Assembly: GCA_025506515.1 (NCBI GenBank) | Contig: CM046442.1 | Location: 14,366,863 to 14,430,862 of the forward strand | DNA: 64,000 bases | Direction: 5' to 3' | DNA from: Flaveria trinervia | Lineage: Eukaryota; Streptophyta; Magnoliopsida; Asterales; Asteraceae | Part shown: piece by piece, positions 20,953 through 32,695 of the stretch | Layout of the letters: every line of letters begins with the position of its first letter | Position numbering within the stretch: position 1 is the first letter of the stretch | Program-made: the position numbers and the translations under genes | Notes under the pieces: generated by a model | Databases searched by the model: none | What the model was told of the DNA's origin: nothing | What the model saw: only the letters and a program-made list of their open reading frames with translations

Positions 20953-22221
20953 TGTAAGGCCTCATTCCCCGAACGCCTACAGTTGGTAATTCATCGTACA
21001 TAAAATATATAATTACATATAACTTCCATAAAACATTGCAGCAGAAATGACAAAATAAATTTTCATATCATTACAAATGCTTTTGCAAGTTAATACAAAC
21101 GTTCATTTCAAAACATATTCGTTCGTATTACAATGCAAAAACATTAACAAAAGGATGCCATCCAAAAGAGCTAAGTAGCCGCCTCGTGCCATCCTCAGCA
21201 ATCATTACCTGCCAACTGCAAACACATCAAAGTAGCGTTGCTGAGTGAGTTCTAGTTTTATAAATAAAACATACTTATCTCTTGTTAAAAACCATACTTT
21301 ACGTTCATGCAATCATACATCATACATATACAGATAACATCATTATTATCATCATCATTTATACGTTAACTTTCGTTCTTTCATACAATCTTACTTTCAT
21401 TCGTTCGTTCATTACTTCCAGTGACATGTACATTACCCCGAACGTTATGCGCAAAGCGGGTAACTGGGCCTGAGTTCTTTCGTAGACCTCGAACATTGGG
21501 CATGGAGCTGACTCTAGTACCTAGGGCAAGTACATTCACCATTAATCTTTTCTCTTCCGTTCCGGATCAATGCCATATGCTATACCCCGAACATTATGCA
21601 CGAAGTGGGTAACTGAGCCTGAGGTCTTTCATAGACCTAGAACATTGTGCACGAAGCTGACTCTAGCACCTAGGGCAAGCGGAAAGGATCCCATTCATAT
21701 GGTCAATCACAAAGATTGGACCCCAGTGTGCATCCTTCGGGGTAGCTAACCCGCACACCGTTGAGCTAACACCTTCATCGGGTGTGCACCTCCATACATT
21801 TGCTTGCAAGTCTTCTTACATTCATTCATTCATTCATGCATGCATTCATTCATCATGTTCCTCTTTCATTATTTATTCGCTTTACGTTACATAATACTTT
21901 CGGTTCATTCATTAACATAACACGTAAAGTCACAGAAATATACACATACATCATAATAAGGAACATATCATACACATGCATCAACATCATACAGGGGAAC
22001 ATCATACATACATAACATGCATAATAATGAAACATCATCATCATCATGCCCAACATGCTCTCTAAGGCCTCATCGTCATCTTACATGCTCTTGTGGGAAC
22101 CTTTACGTCAAAACTTACATCTGCACTATCCCCCGAAAGTCAGAAGTTAAACTACACTTCTCCTCGAGTACAACAACCCTATTCAGGTGTATAGACACCC
22201 TTCAGTCTCATGGACTCCATG
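20953..22221 (-). repeat. Gypsy A 5' LTR, part 1
   Basis: Matches 1809 to about 3160 of the 3' LTR, starting (plus sense) TGTAAGGCCTC. It is cut at 22221, where gypsy B inserted, and resumes at 32696. It carries the same 149-bp-period duplication (21433, 21582) and the splice-like block at about 21205-21245. Confidence 0.92.
22217..22221. repeat. Target site duplication of gypsy B (CCATG)
   Basis: CCATG at 22217-22221 and again at 32691-32695 flanks the complete gypsy B. The target lies within a CCATGCGACT motif of the A LTR. Confidence 0.92.
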
Positions 22222-22369
22222 TGTAACATCATGTATTTTTAGGTTAATTTAAAGTAAACTGTGTTTATTCTTATAAGGGCAATTGTTGCCTTATGTGAAA
22301 CTTATGGGCCATTTGTGCTTATTTTCTTATTTTTTTAAATCCTTTAGTTTGAAAGTTGATTATGTTAAT

Positions 22370-22476
22370 TTTAATTAATAAATAAATAATAATCATAATA
22401 ATAACAATAACAATAATAACTAATTATATGAGTAATAATAATTATGTTATTAATAATACTAATAATAATAGCAAGT

Positions 22477-22513
<37 letters not shown>

Positions 22514-22560
22514 TTAAATAATAATAATAATAATAATAATAACAATATTAATAGTAACAA
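22370..22560 (+). repeat. (AAT)n microsatellite in LTR B
   Basis: An interrupted AAT/ATA tract in the 5' LTR. The homologous tract in the 3' LTR is at 30246-30436, and in gypsy C at 54536-54640 on the other strand. It is an old, family-wide LTR component. Confidence 0.88.
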
Positions 22561-23453
22561 TAATTTTATAAAAGTTTTCAAACTTAAAATAAAGAATAAT
22601 ATTTAAAACTTGAAGTTTATTAACTCAAGGGGGTGTTTTGTTATTTTGGAAACTTGAAATAGGAAGCTTTGACATAAAATAATAAAGATTGAAAGTTGAG
22701 GGACCAAAACTATAAATTCATTAAACTTAAACCAAACCCCCACCCAACCCCCGCTTTTCCGGCCGTATCTCCGGCCAAATTCCGGCCAAGCTCCGGCAAG
22801 GCCCAAATCAACATAAACCTTTCGATTTCCGACCTCAAACCATCCCAAATCGTTTCGTGAACGTGTCTCGAGCTTAAACACACACTTTAATCGCGTTTAA
22901 TCATCGGTTACAACACCATTCGATGGTATAACCAAAACATCTTGAATTCATTAGCCGTTCGAGCCTTAAACAACAATAACACCTCAATTAATTCAATCTT
23001 ATCGAACTTCTATCTACCTCTAATCTAACTCAACCTCAATTGCACCTAAATCAAACTTAATCCTCAAAATCCATCACCATCCAACGTCGCAACCTGCAAC
23101 AAATCGAGCACTAACCTCTGGATTTCAAAAGTCAAAATTGATAGAGGGCTTTTGATATCGTTCACCGTTGGAAGCTTTCTGCAACCTGAATTGGATTTTC
23201 GATCTCGTTTGCAACCTGAACCATTTGCGGCATAGTCACGGCTTGTTCTTCGTGGTGATCATCTCCAATCCAATTTTAATCGGGTAATCAAATACATAAA
23301 ATTACTCGGAATTTCATGGGGAACAAAAACCCATTGAATCCAAGCATTTATCTAATCGAATTGAACTTCAATTTGGCACTAATAGGGTTCTTACGATTTG
23401 GGGAAAGTTTCTTTAAATGAGTTTATAAGAATTCGGAACCATCATAAACCACG

Positions 23454-23528
23454 GCCAAGGCCCTGGTTCACCGGTAACACTCAACACTTCTAAACAGGAG
23501 GTTCCCGGTTCGAATCCAGGGGACTTCA
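23454..23528 (+). repeat. tRNA-like module in LTR B (5' copy)
   Basis: Box A-like TGGTTCACCGG at 23464-23474 and a canonical box B GGTTCGAATCC at 23507-23517, spaced as in tRNA genes. The T-arm reads CCCGG-TTCGAAT-CCAGG (one mismatch here, perfect in the 3' LTR). A partial acceptor-like pairing (AAGGCC with GGACTT, one mismatch) is possible. It is a tRNA-like sequence, not a functional tRNA gene: the anticodon arm is not convincing. Confidence 0.55.
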
Positions 23529-24705
23529 TGTTTTATTTTTGAGGCTTTTTAGCCTTCAACCCTAACACTATTTTTTTAAAAAACTATAAAAAGTCATTTT
23601 ATAAAAGCTGATTATTTTTAAAAAAATACTTTTACTTATTTTCTGTAATTAATTTCTTAAAAAGAAATATATTTATACTTTTGTCATATATATATTTTTA
23701 ACGTTGCCTATAAACTATCGTTTAACTTTTATATATACAAAATTATAGGCGTTATTTTATATAAAACTTTATATAAAATATAACAACTTTCTTTAATATC
23801 AATAACTAAAGCTGGTTCCATTTTGTTAAACATAGTTATTTGACAATCCCTAAATTCTACTTAGAACTCTAGTTCTCGTTAATTCGTTAAACTTATTATT
23901 AAACTTAAAATCTTGTAAATATATATATGTAGGTACCTTGTGAAGGTTTACGTTGGAACGACGACTATTAGTTTTCTTATTATTCATCCAATATATACTT
24001 ATTGATCATGTGAGTATTTTTATACCCCTTTTTATATTTTCACACTTTGGGGTGAAACATGTTACCTTATCAACATTGCACTTGTAAACACATTTGATGC
24101 TTGTAAACTTATGGCAATTCACTTGTATATTATGGTTAGTTGATATTTGTAGCTACCATGTAATGTCGAATATATGTACAATCATTAACTATTGCTAGCC
24201 TGGCGACGTCATAGATCTATGGGCCTGACAAGCCTGCTTGGTTGATCCAAGTACACTTAGCTAATCGTATATGCTTGTAAACGTTTGAGACTTGTAAAAC
24301 TTTGTCAAGGTTTGATTATGCATTCTGTCTTACATTCCTAGTTACTTTGCCTCTAACTTATAACATGAATTTCCATCTTTTTTATATCTATGTATTTCAA
24401 ACTATGGAAATCTCACCAACATTATTGTTGACTTTTTTATTTTTAACATGTTTCAGGAAATACTCAAGCTTGATTTCTACTCTTTGAAGCTTGCACATCT
24501 AGGAATGGACCTAGATAATAAATGAAATAAAAATGACTTGTTACATCTTATGTTATGCTTTTAATTTCTTTGAGACTTGTGATTGTAATGGTACAATTGG
24601 AACTTATGTTTAATATATATTTGGGTTATTAATAGCGTTATGTGGCTGTGAACGATCTTAACCCTCATACCTCGATGTTTCCGTCGTCAAGGTTGGGGTG
24701 TGACA

Positions 24706-25375
24706 GATTCGTATCTGAGCCCATAACTATAGAGATCTAGGTTATTAGAAATGGTGACCTAGACTATAGTATGCATGAACCATATAGAATTATATTTCTA
24801 TCTTGTAAATTATGCTACATAATGCTATGCCCTCCTATGTGCAATTTGATGCCTTAGCATAGGATTGCCTAAACATTATTACCTGTCTCCCTAAACTTAG
24901 CTTTGACTCTTTGACTCTCCCCGAACATGAAACTTCTTAATCTTATTCTCGACGACACGTGGAATCTTATGCCTGTGCTTATGACTTGGATCTTTAGACG
25001 TTATGTCTAATCTATATAAATCTCATCAAGGTTTTGATTCCATGAACCTAAGAAATATTGTGTGACACATAGACACCTGTATCCTGGATTTTCTGGCAAA
25101 AGGCCTTCGGGCTAAGGCAAGCATTTCGCATAAATCCTACGGGACTAGTCATGCTTACCTGGGGATTTCTGGGATGAGTGATAAACTATGGTCGATATAC
25201 ACGAGTTTCTAAAGCAATTAGGTCAAGTCACCTTGATGTGTCAATGTTTCCAAATGGTAATGCGTTACCAAATGGAATCACTCCGTATGCCTTACAACTC
25301 TTAGCTTGTCCTTGTCTGAACTATTACCCTTTGTTATCCTCATTCCCGTAACTAACTCATTTTTGTATATTCAGC
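24706..25375 (+). other. Gypsy B primer region and 5' leader
   Basis: The sequence after the LTR reads GATTCGTATCTGAGCCC, a degenerate match to the TGGTATCAGAGCC primer site. The 670-bp leader to the gag start has no coding similarity. Confidence 0.65.
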
Positions 25376-26600
25376 ATGTCTCGTCACTATGGAAAGCGTG
25401 GAAGTTCCGACCGTAAACTAGCTGCAATGATCGCCCGGCAAATGGTTGCCATCATTCCGACTATGGTTGCTGAACTTAAGAGCACCCTAATGGCTAATAG
25501 CAACAACACCAATAGGAACAATAGTGATGCTCATGGAGAGAATAGCAACAACCAAAACGAGAACAATCGTACTTGCACTTTCAAACACTTCAACTCGTGC
25601 AAGCCCACTAGCTTTAGTGGAAAAGAAGGAGCCACTGGACTTCTCGAGTGGTTTGAAAGTATGGAGAACACATTCATTGTTAGCGAGTGCCCCGACTAGT
25701 TCAAGGTTCACTATGCCACAAGTTTTCTTCAACAACGAGCACTAACATGGTGGAATAGTGAAAAGAGAAACCGTGGAACTGAGGTTGCAATGGTGTTGCC
25801 TTGGGAAGAATTTAAGGATATCATGATCCAAAAGTTCTGCCCGAGAAACGAGTTGCAAAAGCTAGAGGAGGAGTTCTGGAACCTCAAACAAGATGGTGGG
25901 AATCACTTGGCTTATTCCACCCGGCATCATGAGTTGTGTATGCTCCAACCACACATGGTGGACACCGTGCCCCATAACATTGAGAAATTTATCAAGGGGG
26001 TGCCACCTCAAATTCAAGATGCCGTGGTGGGTAGTAGGCCCACAACTTTGGAGGAGGCAATTACTATCACTGCACAGCTCACCGAGAATCATATAAGAGC
26101 TGGCACTATGTCGGCAAAGGGTTCCAAGTCTACTATGAAGGTGACACCCGAGGCAACAAAGGAGGTAAAGGTCGAGTCATCTTCTTAAAACAAAAAGCTT
26201 AAGTTCACCCCGACACGCAACTACGCTGTGACCGCACCCAATGCTTCTAAAAACAAACGATGGTTGCAAATCAAGCCCCTGTGCTAGAGCTTATACTGGT
26301 CCATATCCCATGTGTAACACGTGCAAGTACCATCATGCGAGCAACATTCCATGCCGAGTATGCTCGTTGTGTGGGAAGTATGGTCATTTGGTAGCTACTT
26401 GTCTTCGTGCGCCTAACAACACTGCCATGCTTACCAACTGAACCTGCTATAACTATGGCGAGCCTGGTCATATTTGTCCCCAATGTCCTCACAATGCGGG
26501 AACTGTGCCACCGGCTCGTGGAAGGGCTTTCAACATCAATGCCAATCAAGCCCAAGCCAACAACGATATGGTGAATGGTATGTCGTTGAAATTCTTTTAA
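25376..26600 (+). pseudogene. Gypsy B Gag
   Basis: Starts MSRHYGKRGSSDRKLAAMIARQMV at 25376. A single frame runs to 26188 except for a TAG at 25697 (CPD*FKVHYATSF), a CAG-type codon lost. Capsid motifs follow: TCTFKHFNSCKPTSFSG, ALTWWNS, FCPRNELQKLEEEFW. A TAA at 26186 and a frameshift lead to the zinc knuckles at about 26310-26490: CRVCSLCGKYGHLVATC, then CYNYGEPGHICPQC, whose second Cys is Tyr. Non-functional but nearly complete. Confidence 0.87.
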
Positions 26601-27200
26601 TCGTTTCTTGTCTTATAAAAATTCCTATCTGTGTTCATCATACCAATAATGGGTTCTTACCAAACAGGTATGTATCTTGTAATAATCATTATGCATCTGT
26701 ATTGTTTGATTCGGGTGCGGATAGGAGTTTTGTGTCCTTGGAATTCGAGCCTTTACTTTCTAAACCACGTGTTACCTGGAAAGATCTTTCACGGTCGAAG
26801 TTGCCGATGGAAAATCTATTGTCGTTGATGTCGTAATACGCGATTGCACCTTAAGCCTTAACGAACACGAGTTCTTCGTCGATCTTATTCCTATGCAATT
26901 GGGAAGCTTTGATGTTATCATTGGTATGGAGTGGTTAGCCAAGCATCATGCGGAAATTCTACGTTTCGAGAAGTGTATCCGAATCCCTTTACCGACTGGT
27001 GATACTTTGAAGGTCTTTGGGGAGAAATCATCCCAAAGACTCAAACTCATGTCTTGCATCAAGGCCCGCAAATGCATAAGTAAAAACTACATGGCTTTCA
27101 TGGCATATGTAGTTAATATGAAAGCCAAGGGTAAGGTGTTGAAAGACATTCCTGTTGTGCGGGACTTTCCCGAGGTTTTTCCTGAGGATCTTAAAGGGTT
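26601..27200 (+). pseudogene. Gypsy B aspartic protease
   Basis: The active site is intact: VLFDSGADRSFVSLEFEP near 26697-26750. A frameshift near 26836-26893 separates it from MQLGSFDVIIGMEWLAKHHAEI and the PR-RT linker (NYMAFMAYVVNMKAKGK). The equivalent protease in gypsy C is in one unbroken frame. Confidence 0.85.
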
Positions 27201-27960
27201 ACCTCCCGTGCGAGAGGTTGAGTTCAAGATTGACTTAATCCCTGGTGCGAACCCTGTGGCTAAATCACCTTATCGTCTTGCACCGTCTGAAATGCAAGAA
27301 CTAGCTAGTCAATTGCAAGAGTTGCCCAATAAGGGTTTTATTCGCCCTAGTTCATCCCGTGGGGTGCACCTGTACTATTTGTGAAGAAGAAGGATGGTCG
27401 TTCCGTATGTGCATCGATTACCGAGAACTCAACAAGCTTACTATCAAAAACCGATACCCTCTTCCTCGAATCAATGATCTCTTCGATCAACTTCAAGGAG
27501 CAACTCAATTCTCCAAGATCGATCTACGTTCTGGGTATCATCAATTACGTGTTCATGATGATGACATTCCAAAGACCGCTTTTCATACTCGATATGGACA
27601 CTATGAGTTCATGGTCATGCCTTTTGGCTTGACCAATGCACCTGCCATGTTCATGGATCTCATGAATCGAGTATGTAAACCGTATTTGGATAAGTTCATG
27701 ATTGTGTTCATTGATGCCATTCTTATTTATTCCAAGACGAAATTCGATCACGAGACGCACTTGCGACAAGTTCTTGGACTTTTGAAGAAGGAGTAATTAT
27801 ACGCCAAGTTTTCCAAGTGTGAATTTTGGTTGGAGGAGGTTCAATTCTTAGGGCATGTGGTGAATAGCCAAGGAATTCACGTGGATCTTGCTAAAATTGA
27901 AGCCGTGAAGAATTGGTATTCCCACAACCCCAACTGAGGTTCGTTCTTTTGTGGGATTAG
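27201..27960 (+). pseudogene. Gypsy B reverse transcriptase, active site mutated
   Basis: RT from VREVEFKIDLIPGANPVAKSPY through CIDYRELNKLTIKNRYPLP and FSKIDLRSGYHQL to the catalytic loop. That loop reads MIVFIDAILIYSK instead of FIDDILIYSK, so the second catalytic Asp is Ala (GCC for GAC/GAT). Frames also break at about 27360-27400 and 27796, where a TAA follows LLKKE. This copy could not make an active RT. Confidence 0.88.
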
Positions 27961-28500
27961 CGAGATATTACCGTAGGTTCATAGCGAATTTCTCGAAGAT
28001 TGCTAAACCGTTAATGGCGCTAACCCAAACGAATCGACTCTTTGAATGGGACCTGAGCAAGAAGAGGCTTTCGGGACATTAAAATGCAAGTTGTGTAACG
28101 CTCCTATCCTCACACTTCCCGATGGGAACGATGACTTTACCGTGTATTGCGATGCTTCTAATCAAGGTCTTAGTTGTGTTCTCATGCAACGAGGCATAGT
28201 GATAGCATACGCATCGAGGCAATTGAAGGTTCATGAAGTGAACTACACGACTCACGATCTTGAACTTGGTGCTGTGGTTTTTGCATTGAAGATTTGGCGA
28301 CACTATCTATATGGGACGCAATGCATAGTCTACACCGATCATAAGAGTCTCCAACACGTGTTCAATCAAAAGGATCTCAACATGAGACAAAGATGTTGGA
28401 TCGAGTTGATTAGCGATTACGACTGCGACATTCGTTACCATCCTGGAAAGGCGAATATTGTAGTCGACGCGCTAAGTCGCAAGGTCCACAACAAGACTGT
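27961..28500 (+). pseudogene. Gypsy B RNase H
   Basis: Within the long frame 28046-28954: FTVYCDASNQGLSCVLMQRG (Asp), VNYTTHDLELGAVVFALKIW (Glu), CIVYTDHKSLQHVF (Asp) and ANIVVDALSRK (Asp). All four acidic residues are kept. The N-terminal connection to RT is broken upstream of 28046. Confidence 0.87.
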
Positions 28501-30050
28501 CTCGCTCCAAGAAATTCAAGATCGAAGGCAATGGTTTGATATGCTAGGAGAATTTGATACCGAGATTCATGTGGATGTCAACGAGGCTACTATCATGCTT
28601 CAAAACATAAGGATCGATAGTGACCTCGAGTTGTGCATCCGCGAGGCTCAACAAGCGGCACTAACCGATGAAGGGAAAGATGAAGATTTGATGCCTAACG
28701 TTCGGTCACAACCGGAGACAAAACCGAATGGCATGTGGTACTTCTTGAATCGACTTTGGATCCCGAATCGTGATAACCTTCGACATTTCATTATGAACGA
28801 AGCTCACCGAACCCGATATTCCATTCATCCTGGCTCCGATAAGATGTACATGGACCTGCGTGGTCAATATTGGTGGCCTGGAATGAAGAAGGATATCGCG
28901 TCTTATGTTTCCAAGTGTCTCACGTGTGCAAGAGTTAAGGCCGAGCATCAATGACCAAGTGGTTTACTTGAGCAACCTGAAATTCCTATGTGGAAATAGG
29001 AACATATATCCATGGATTTCATAACCAAGTTACCTCATACACCTCGTGGTCATGATAGCATATGGATCATCGTTGACCGTTTGACCAAGACAACACATTT
29101 CATACCCATACGAGATACGTACAAGGTTTCAAGGCTGGCTCGAATCTACATTGATGAAATTGTGAGTCGTCATGGCGTGCCTTTACACATTATTTCGATC
29201 GAGATGCTCGTTTCACTTCACACTTTTGGTCTTCGATGCAAGAACTCTTGGGTACTCAATTGGATTTAAGTATGGCTTACCATCCTCAAACCGATGGTCA
29301 AACCAAACGAACAATCCAAACCCTCGAGGATCTGCTGCGTCTTTGTGTCCTTGACTTTGGTGGTGATTGGGATACGCATTTACCGCTCGCGGAATTTTCG
29401 TATTACACTAGTTATCACTCAAGTATCAAGATGACACCATTCGAGGCTTTGTATGGTTGTAAATACCGATCACCGATCTGCTGGACCGACGTTGGTGAAA
29501 ATTTCATCACTGGTCCTGAACTGATACAAGAACAACCGATAAAGTCTCCACAATCCGCAAGAACCTTTAAGTGGCAAGAAGTCGACAAAAGAGTTATGCC
29601 GATAAGCGTCGTAAGCCTTTGGAGTTCCAAGTTGGCGACATGGTTCTTCTTAAGGTTTCATCGTGGAAAGGTGTTGTTCGCTTTGGAAAGAAGGGTAAAC
29701 TACCTCCAAGATTTGTAGGACCCTTCAAAATCCTAGAAAGGATTGGGAAAGTGGCTTATAAGCTGGAACTACCTTCCGACCTTAGTGGAGTTCATCCTGT
29801 GTTCCATGTCTCAAATTTGAGAAAGTGTTTGACCGAAGAGAGTCTGCATGTTCCATTGGAAGACATCCAGATCGACGAGTCATTGCACTTTGTTGAGAAA
29901 CCTGTTGAAATCATGGATCGTATTATGAAGAAGACGAGAACCACAACTAGTCCAATCGCCAAGGTTCGTTGGGAGAATAAGTGTGGAGCTGAGTTCACTT
30001 GGGAGCGTGAGGATCATATGAAGGAGAGATACCCGCATTTGTTCGCTTAG
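28501..30050 (+). pseudogene. Gypsy B integrase and chromodomain, catalytic Glu lost
   Basis: HHCC domain: NEAHRTRYSIHPG...CLTCARVK (about 28795-28935), then a TGA at 28952. The core continues SMDFITKLPHTPRG (first Asp). At the second Asp a frameshift garbles IIS.. near 29200. Then YHPQTDGQTKRTIQTLED has Lys where the family has Glu (E: GQSERTIQ). The C-terminal part (29571-30050) is one clean frame with the chromodomain IMDRIMKKTRTTTSPIAKVRWENK...FTWEREDHMKERYPHLFA, ending at a TAG. Confidence 0.88.
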
Positions 30051-30077
30051 TTTATTTTTTAATTTCGGGACAAAATT

Positions 30078-30095
30078 CTTTTAAGTTGGGGAGAC
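30078..30095 (+). other. Gypsy B polypurine tract
   Basis: CTTTTAAGTTGGGGAGAC is directly before the 3' LTR start. Gypsy C has the same sequence at its 3' end (reverse strand, 54793-54810). Confidence 0.82.
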
Positions 30096-30352
30096 CGTAA
30101 CATCTTGTATTTTTGGTTATTTAAAGTTAACTGCGTTTATTCTTATAAGGGCAATTGTTGCCTTATGTGAAACTTATGGGCCATTTGTGCTTATTTTCTT
30201 ATTGTTTTTTTAAAATCCTTTAGTTTGAAAGTTAATTATGTTAGTTTTAATTAATAAATAAATAATAATCATAATAATAACAATAACAATAATAACTAAT
30301 TTTAAGAGTAATAATAATTATGTTATTAATAATACTAATAATAATAGCAAGT

Positions 30353-30419
<67 letters not shown>

Positions 30420-32690
30420 TATTAATAGTAACAATAATTTTATAAAAGTTTTCAAACTTAAAATAAAGAATAATATTTAAAACTTGGAGTTTATTAACTC
30501 AAGGGGTGTTTTGTTATTTTGGAAACTTGAAATAGGAAGCTTTGACATAAAATAATAAAGATTGAAAGTTGAGGGACCAAAACTATAATTCATTAAACTT
30601 AAACCAAACCCCCACCCAACCCCCGCTTTTCCGGCCGTATCTCCGCCAAATTCCGGCCAAGCTCCGGCAAGGCCCAAATCAACATAAACCTTTTGATTTC
30701 CGACCTCAAACCATCCCAAATCGTTTCGTGAACGTGTCTCGAGCTTAAACACACACTTTAATCGCGTTTATCATCGGTTACAACACCATTCGATGGTATA
30801 ACCGAAACATCTTGAATTCATTAGCCGTTCGAGCCTTAAACAACAATAACACCTCAATTAATTCAATCTTATCGAACTTCTATCTACCTCTAATCTAACT
30901 CAACCCTCAATTGCACCTAAATCAAACTTAATCCTCGAAATCCATCACCATCCAACGTCGCAACCTGCAACAAATCGAGCACTAACCTCTGGATTTCAAA
31001 AGTCAAAATTGATAGAGGGCTTTTGATATCGTTCACCGTTGGAAGCTTTCTGCAACCTGAATTGGATTTTCGATCTCGTTTGCAACCTGAACCATTTACG
31101 GCATAGTCACGGCTTGTTCTTCGTGGTGATCATCTCCAATCCAATTTTAATCGGTAATCAAATACATAAAATTACTCGGAATTTCATGGGGAACAAAAAC
31201 CTATGAATCCAAGCATTTATCTAATCGAATTGAACTTCAATTTGGCACTAATCGATTTTAGGGTTCTTACGATTTGGGGAAAGTTTCTTTAAATGAGTTT
31301 ATAAGAATTTGGAACCATCATAAACCAAGGCCAAGGCCCTGGTTCACCGGTAACACTCAACACTTCTAAACAGGAGGTTCCCGGTTCGAATCCGGGGGAC
31401 TTCATGTTTTATTTTTGAGGCTTTTTAGCCTTCAACCCTAACACTATTTTTTTAAAAAACTATAAAAAGTCATTTTATAAAAGCTGATTATTTTTAAAAA
31501 AATACTTTTACTTATTTTCTGTAATTAATTTCTTAAAAAGAAATATATATATATACTTTTGTCATATATATATTTTTTAAATAATAATAATAATAATAGA
31601 TTAGTTTTATAAAACTATACTTTAACTAATACATTGTTCCACAAATATGATTATTTCGAACGTTGCCTATAAACTATCGTTTAAAATGTGTTTATTAGAC
31701 TTTATTTAACTTTTATATATACAAAATTATAGGCGTTATTTTATATAAAACTTTATATAAAATATAACAACTTTCTTTAATATCAATAACTAAAGCTGGT
31801 TCCATTTTGTTAAACATAGTTATTTGACAATCCCTAAATTCTACTTAGAACCCTAGTTCTTGTTAATTCGTTAAACTTATTATTAAACTTAAAATCTTGT
31901 AAATATATATATGTAGGTACATTGTGAAGGTTTACGTTGGAACGACGACTATTAATTTTCTTATTATTCATCCATATATACTTATTGATCATGTGAGTAT
32001 TTCTATACCCCTTTTTATATTTTCACACTTTGGGGTGAAACATGTTACCTTATCAACATTGCACTTGTAAACACGTTTGATGCTTGTAAACTTATGGCAA
32101 TTCACTTGTATGTTATGGTTAGTTGATATTTGTAGCTACCATGTAATGTCGAATATATGTACAATCATTAACTATTGCTAGCCTGGCAACGTCATAGATC
32201 TATGGGCCTGACAAGCCTGCTTGGTTGATCCAAGTACACTTAGCTAATCGTATATGCTTGTAAACGTTTGAGACTTGTAAAACTTTGTCAAGGTTTGATT
32301 ATGCATTCTGTCTTACATTCCTAGTTACTTTGCCCTCTAACTTATAACATGAATTTCCATCTTTTTTTATATTTATGTATTTCAAACTATGGAAATCTCA
32401 CCAACATTATTGTTGACTTTTTTATTTTTAACATGTTTCAGGAAATACTCAAGCTTGATTTCTACTCTTTGAAGCTTGCACATCTAGGAATGGACCTAGA
32501 TAATAAATGAAATTAAAATGACTTGTTACATCTTATGTTATGCTTTTAATTTCTTTGAGACTTATGATTGTAATGGTACAATTGGAACTTATGTTTAATA
32601 TATATTTGGGTTATTAATAGCGTTATGTGGCTGTGAACGATCTTAACCCTCACACCTCGACGTTTCCGCCGTCAAGGTTGGGGTGTGACA
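30096..32690 (+). repeat. Gypsy B 3' LTR
   Basis: 2595 bp, the first base changed (CGTAACATC for TGTAACATC) and ending GGTGTGACA. It contains the (AAT)n tract (30246-30436) and the tRNA-like module (31331-31402), with box A TGGTTCACCGG at 31340-31350 and box B GGTTCGAATCC at 31383-31393. Here the T-arm stem CCCGG/CCGGG is perfect. A 75-bp (AAT)n-containing segment at about 31577-31650 is missing from the 5' LTR. Confidence 0.93.
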
Positions 32691-32695
32691 CCATG

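Larger units (their letters stand above)
22222..24705 (+). repeat. Gypsy B 5' LTR
   Basis: TGTAACATCATG...GGGGTGTGACA, 2484 bp. Compared with the 3' copy it lacks about 75 bp at about 23693 and a shorter segment nearby. Inside are an (AAT)n tract (22370-22560), a tRNA-like module (23454-23528) and the CTCACCAAC...TTTCAG block (24410-24456). Confidence 0.93.
22222..32690 (+). mobile_element. Ty3/gypsy chromovirus B, full length
   Basis: A 10,469-bp plus-strand element with LTRs of 2484 and 2595 bp, a leader, gag, pol and chromodomain, polypurine tract and an exact target duplication. It is a different family from A/D/E: the LTR ends in GGTGTGACA, the PR-RT linker is distinct, and the LTR has an (AAT)n tract and a tRNA-like module. 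LTR F (35156) and gypsy C (52332 onward) belong to the same family. Confidence 0.94.

Noticed and set aside
23454..23528. True tRNA gene
   Set aside because: Boxes A and B are good, but the anticodon arm does not fold convincingly and the acceptor stem is short with a mismatch. It is described as a tRNA-like module only.
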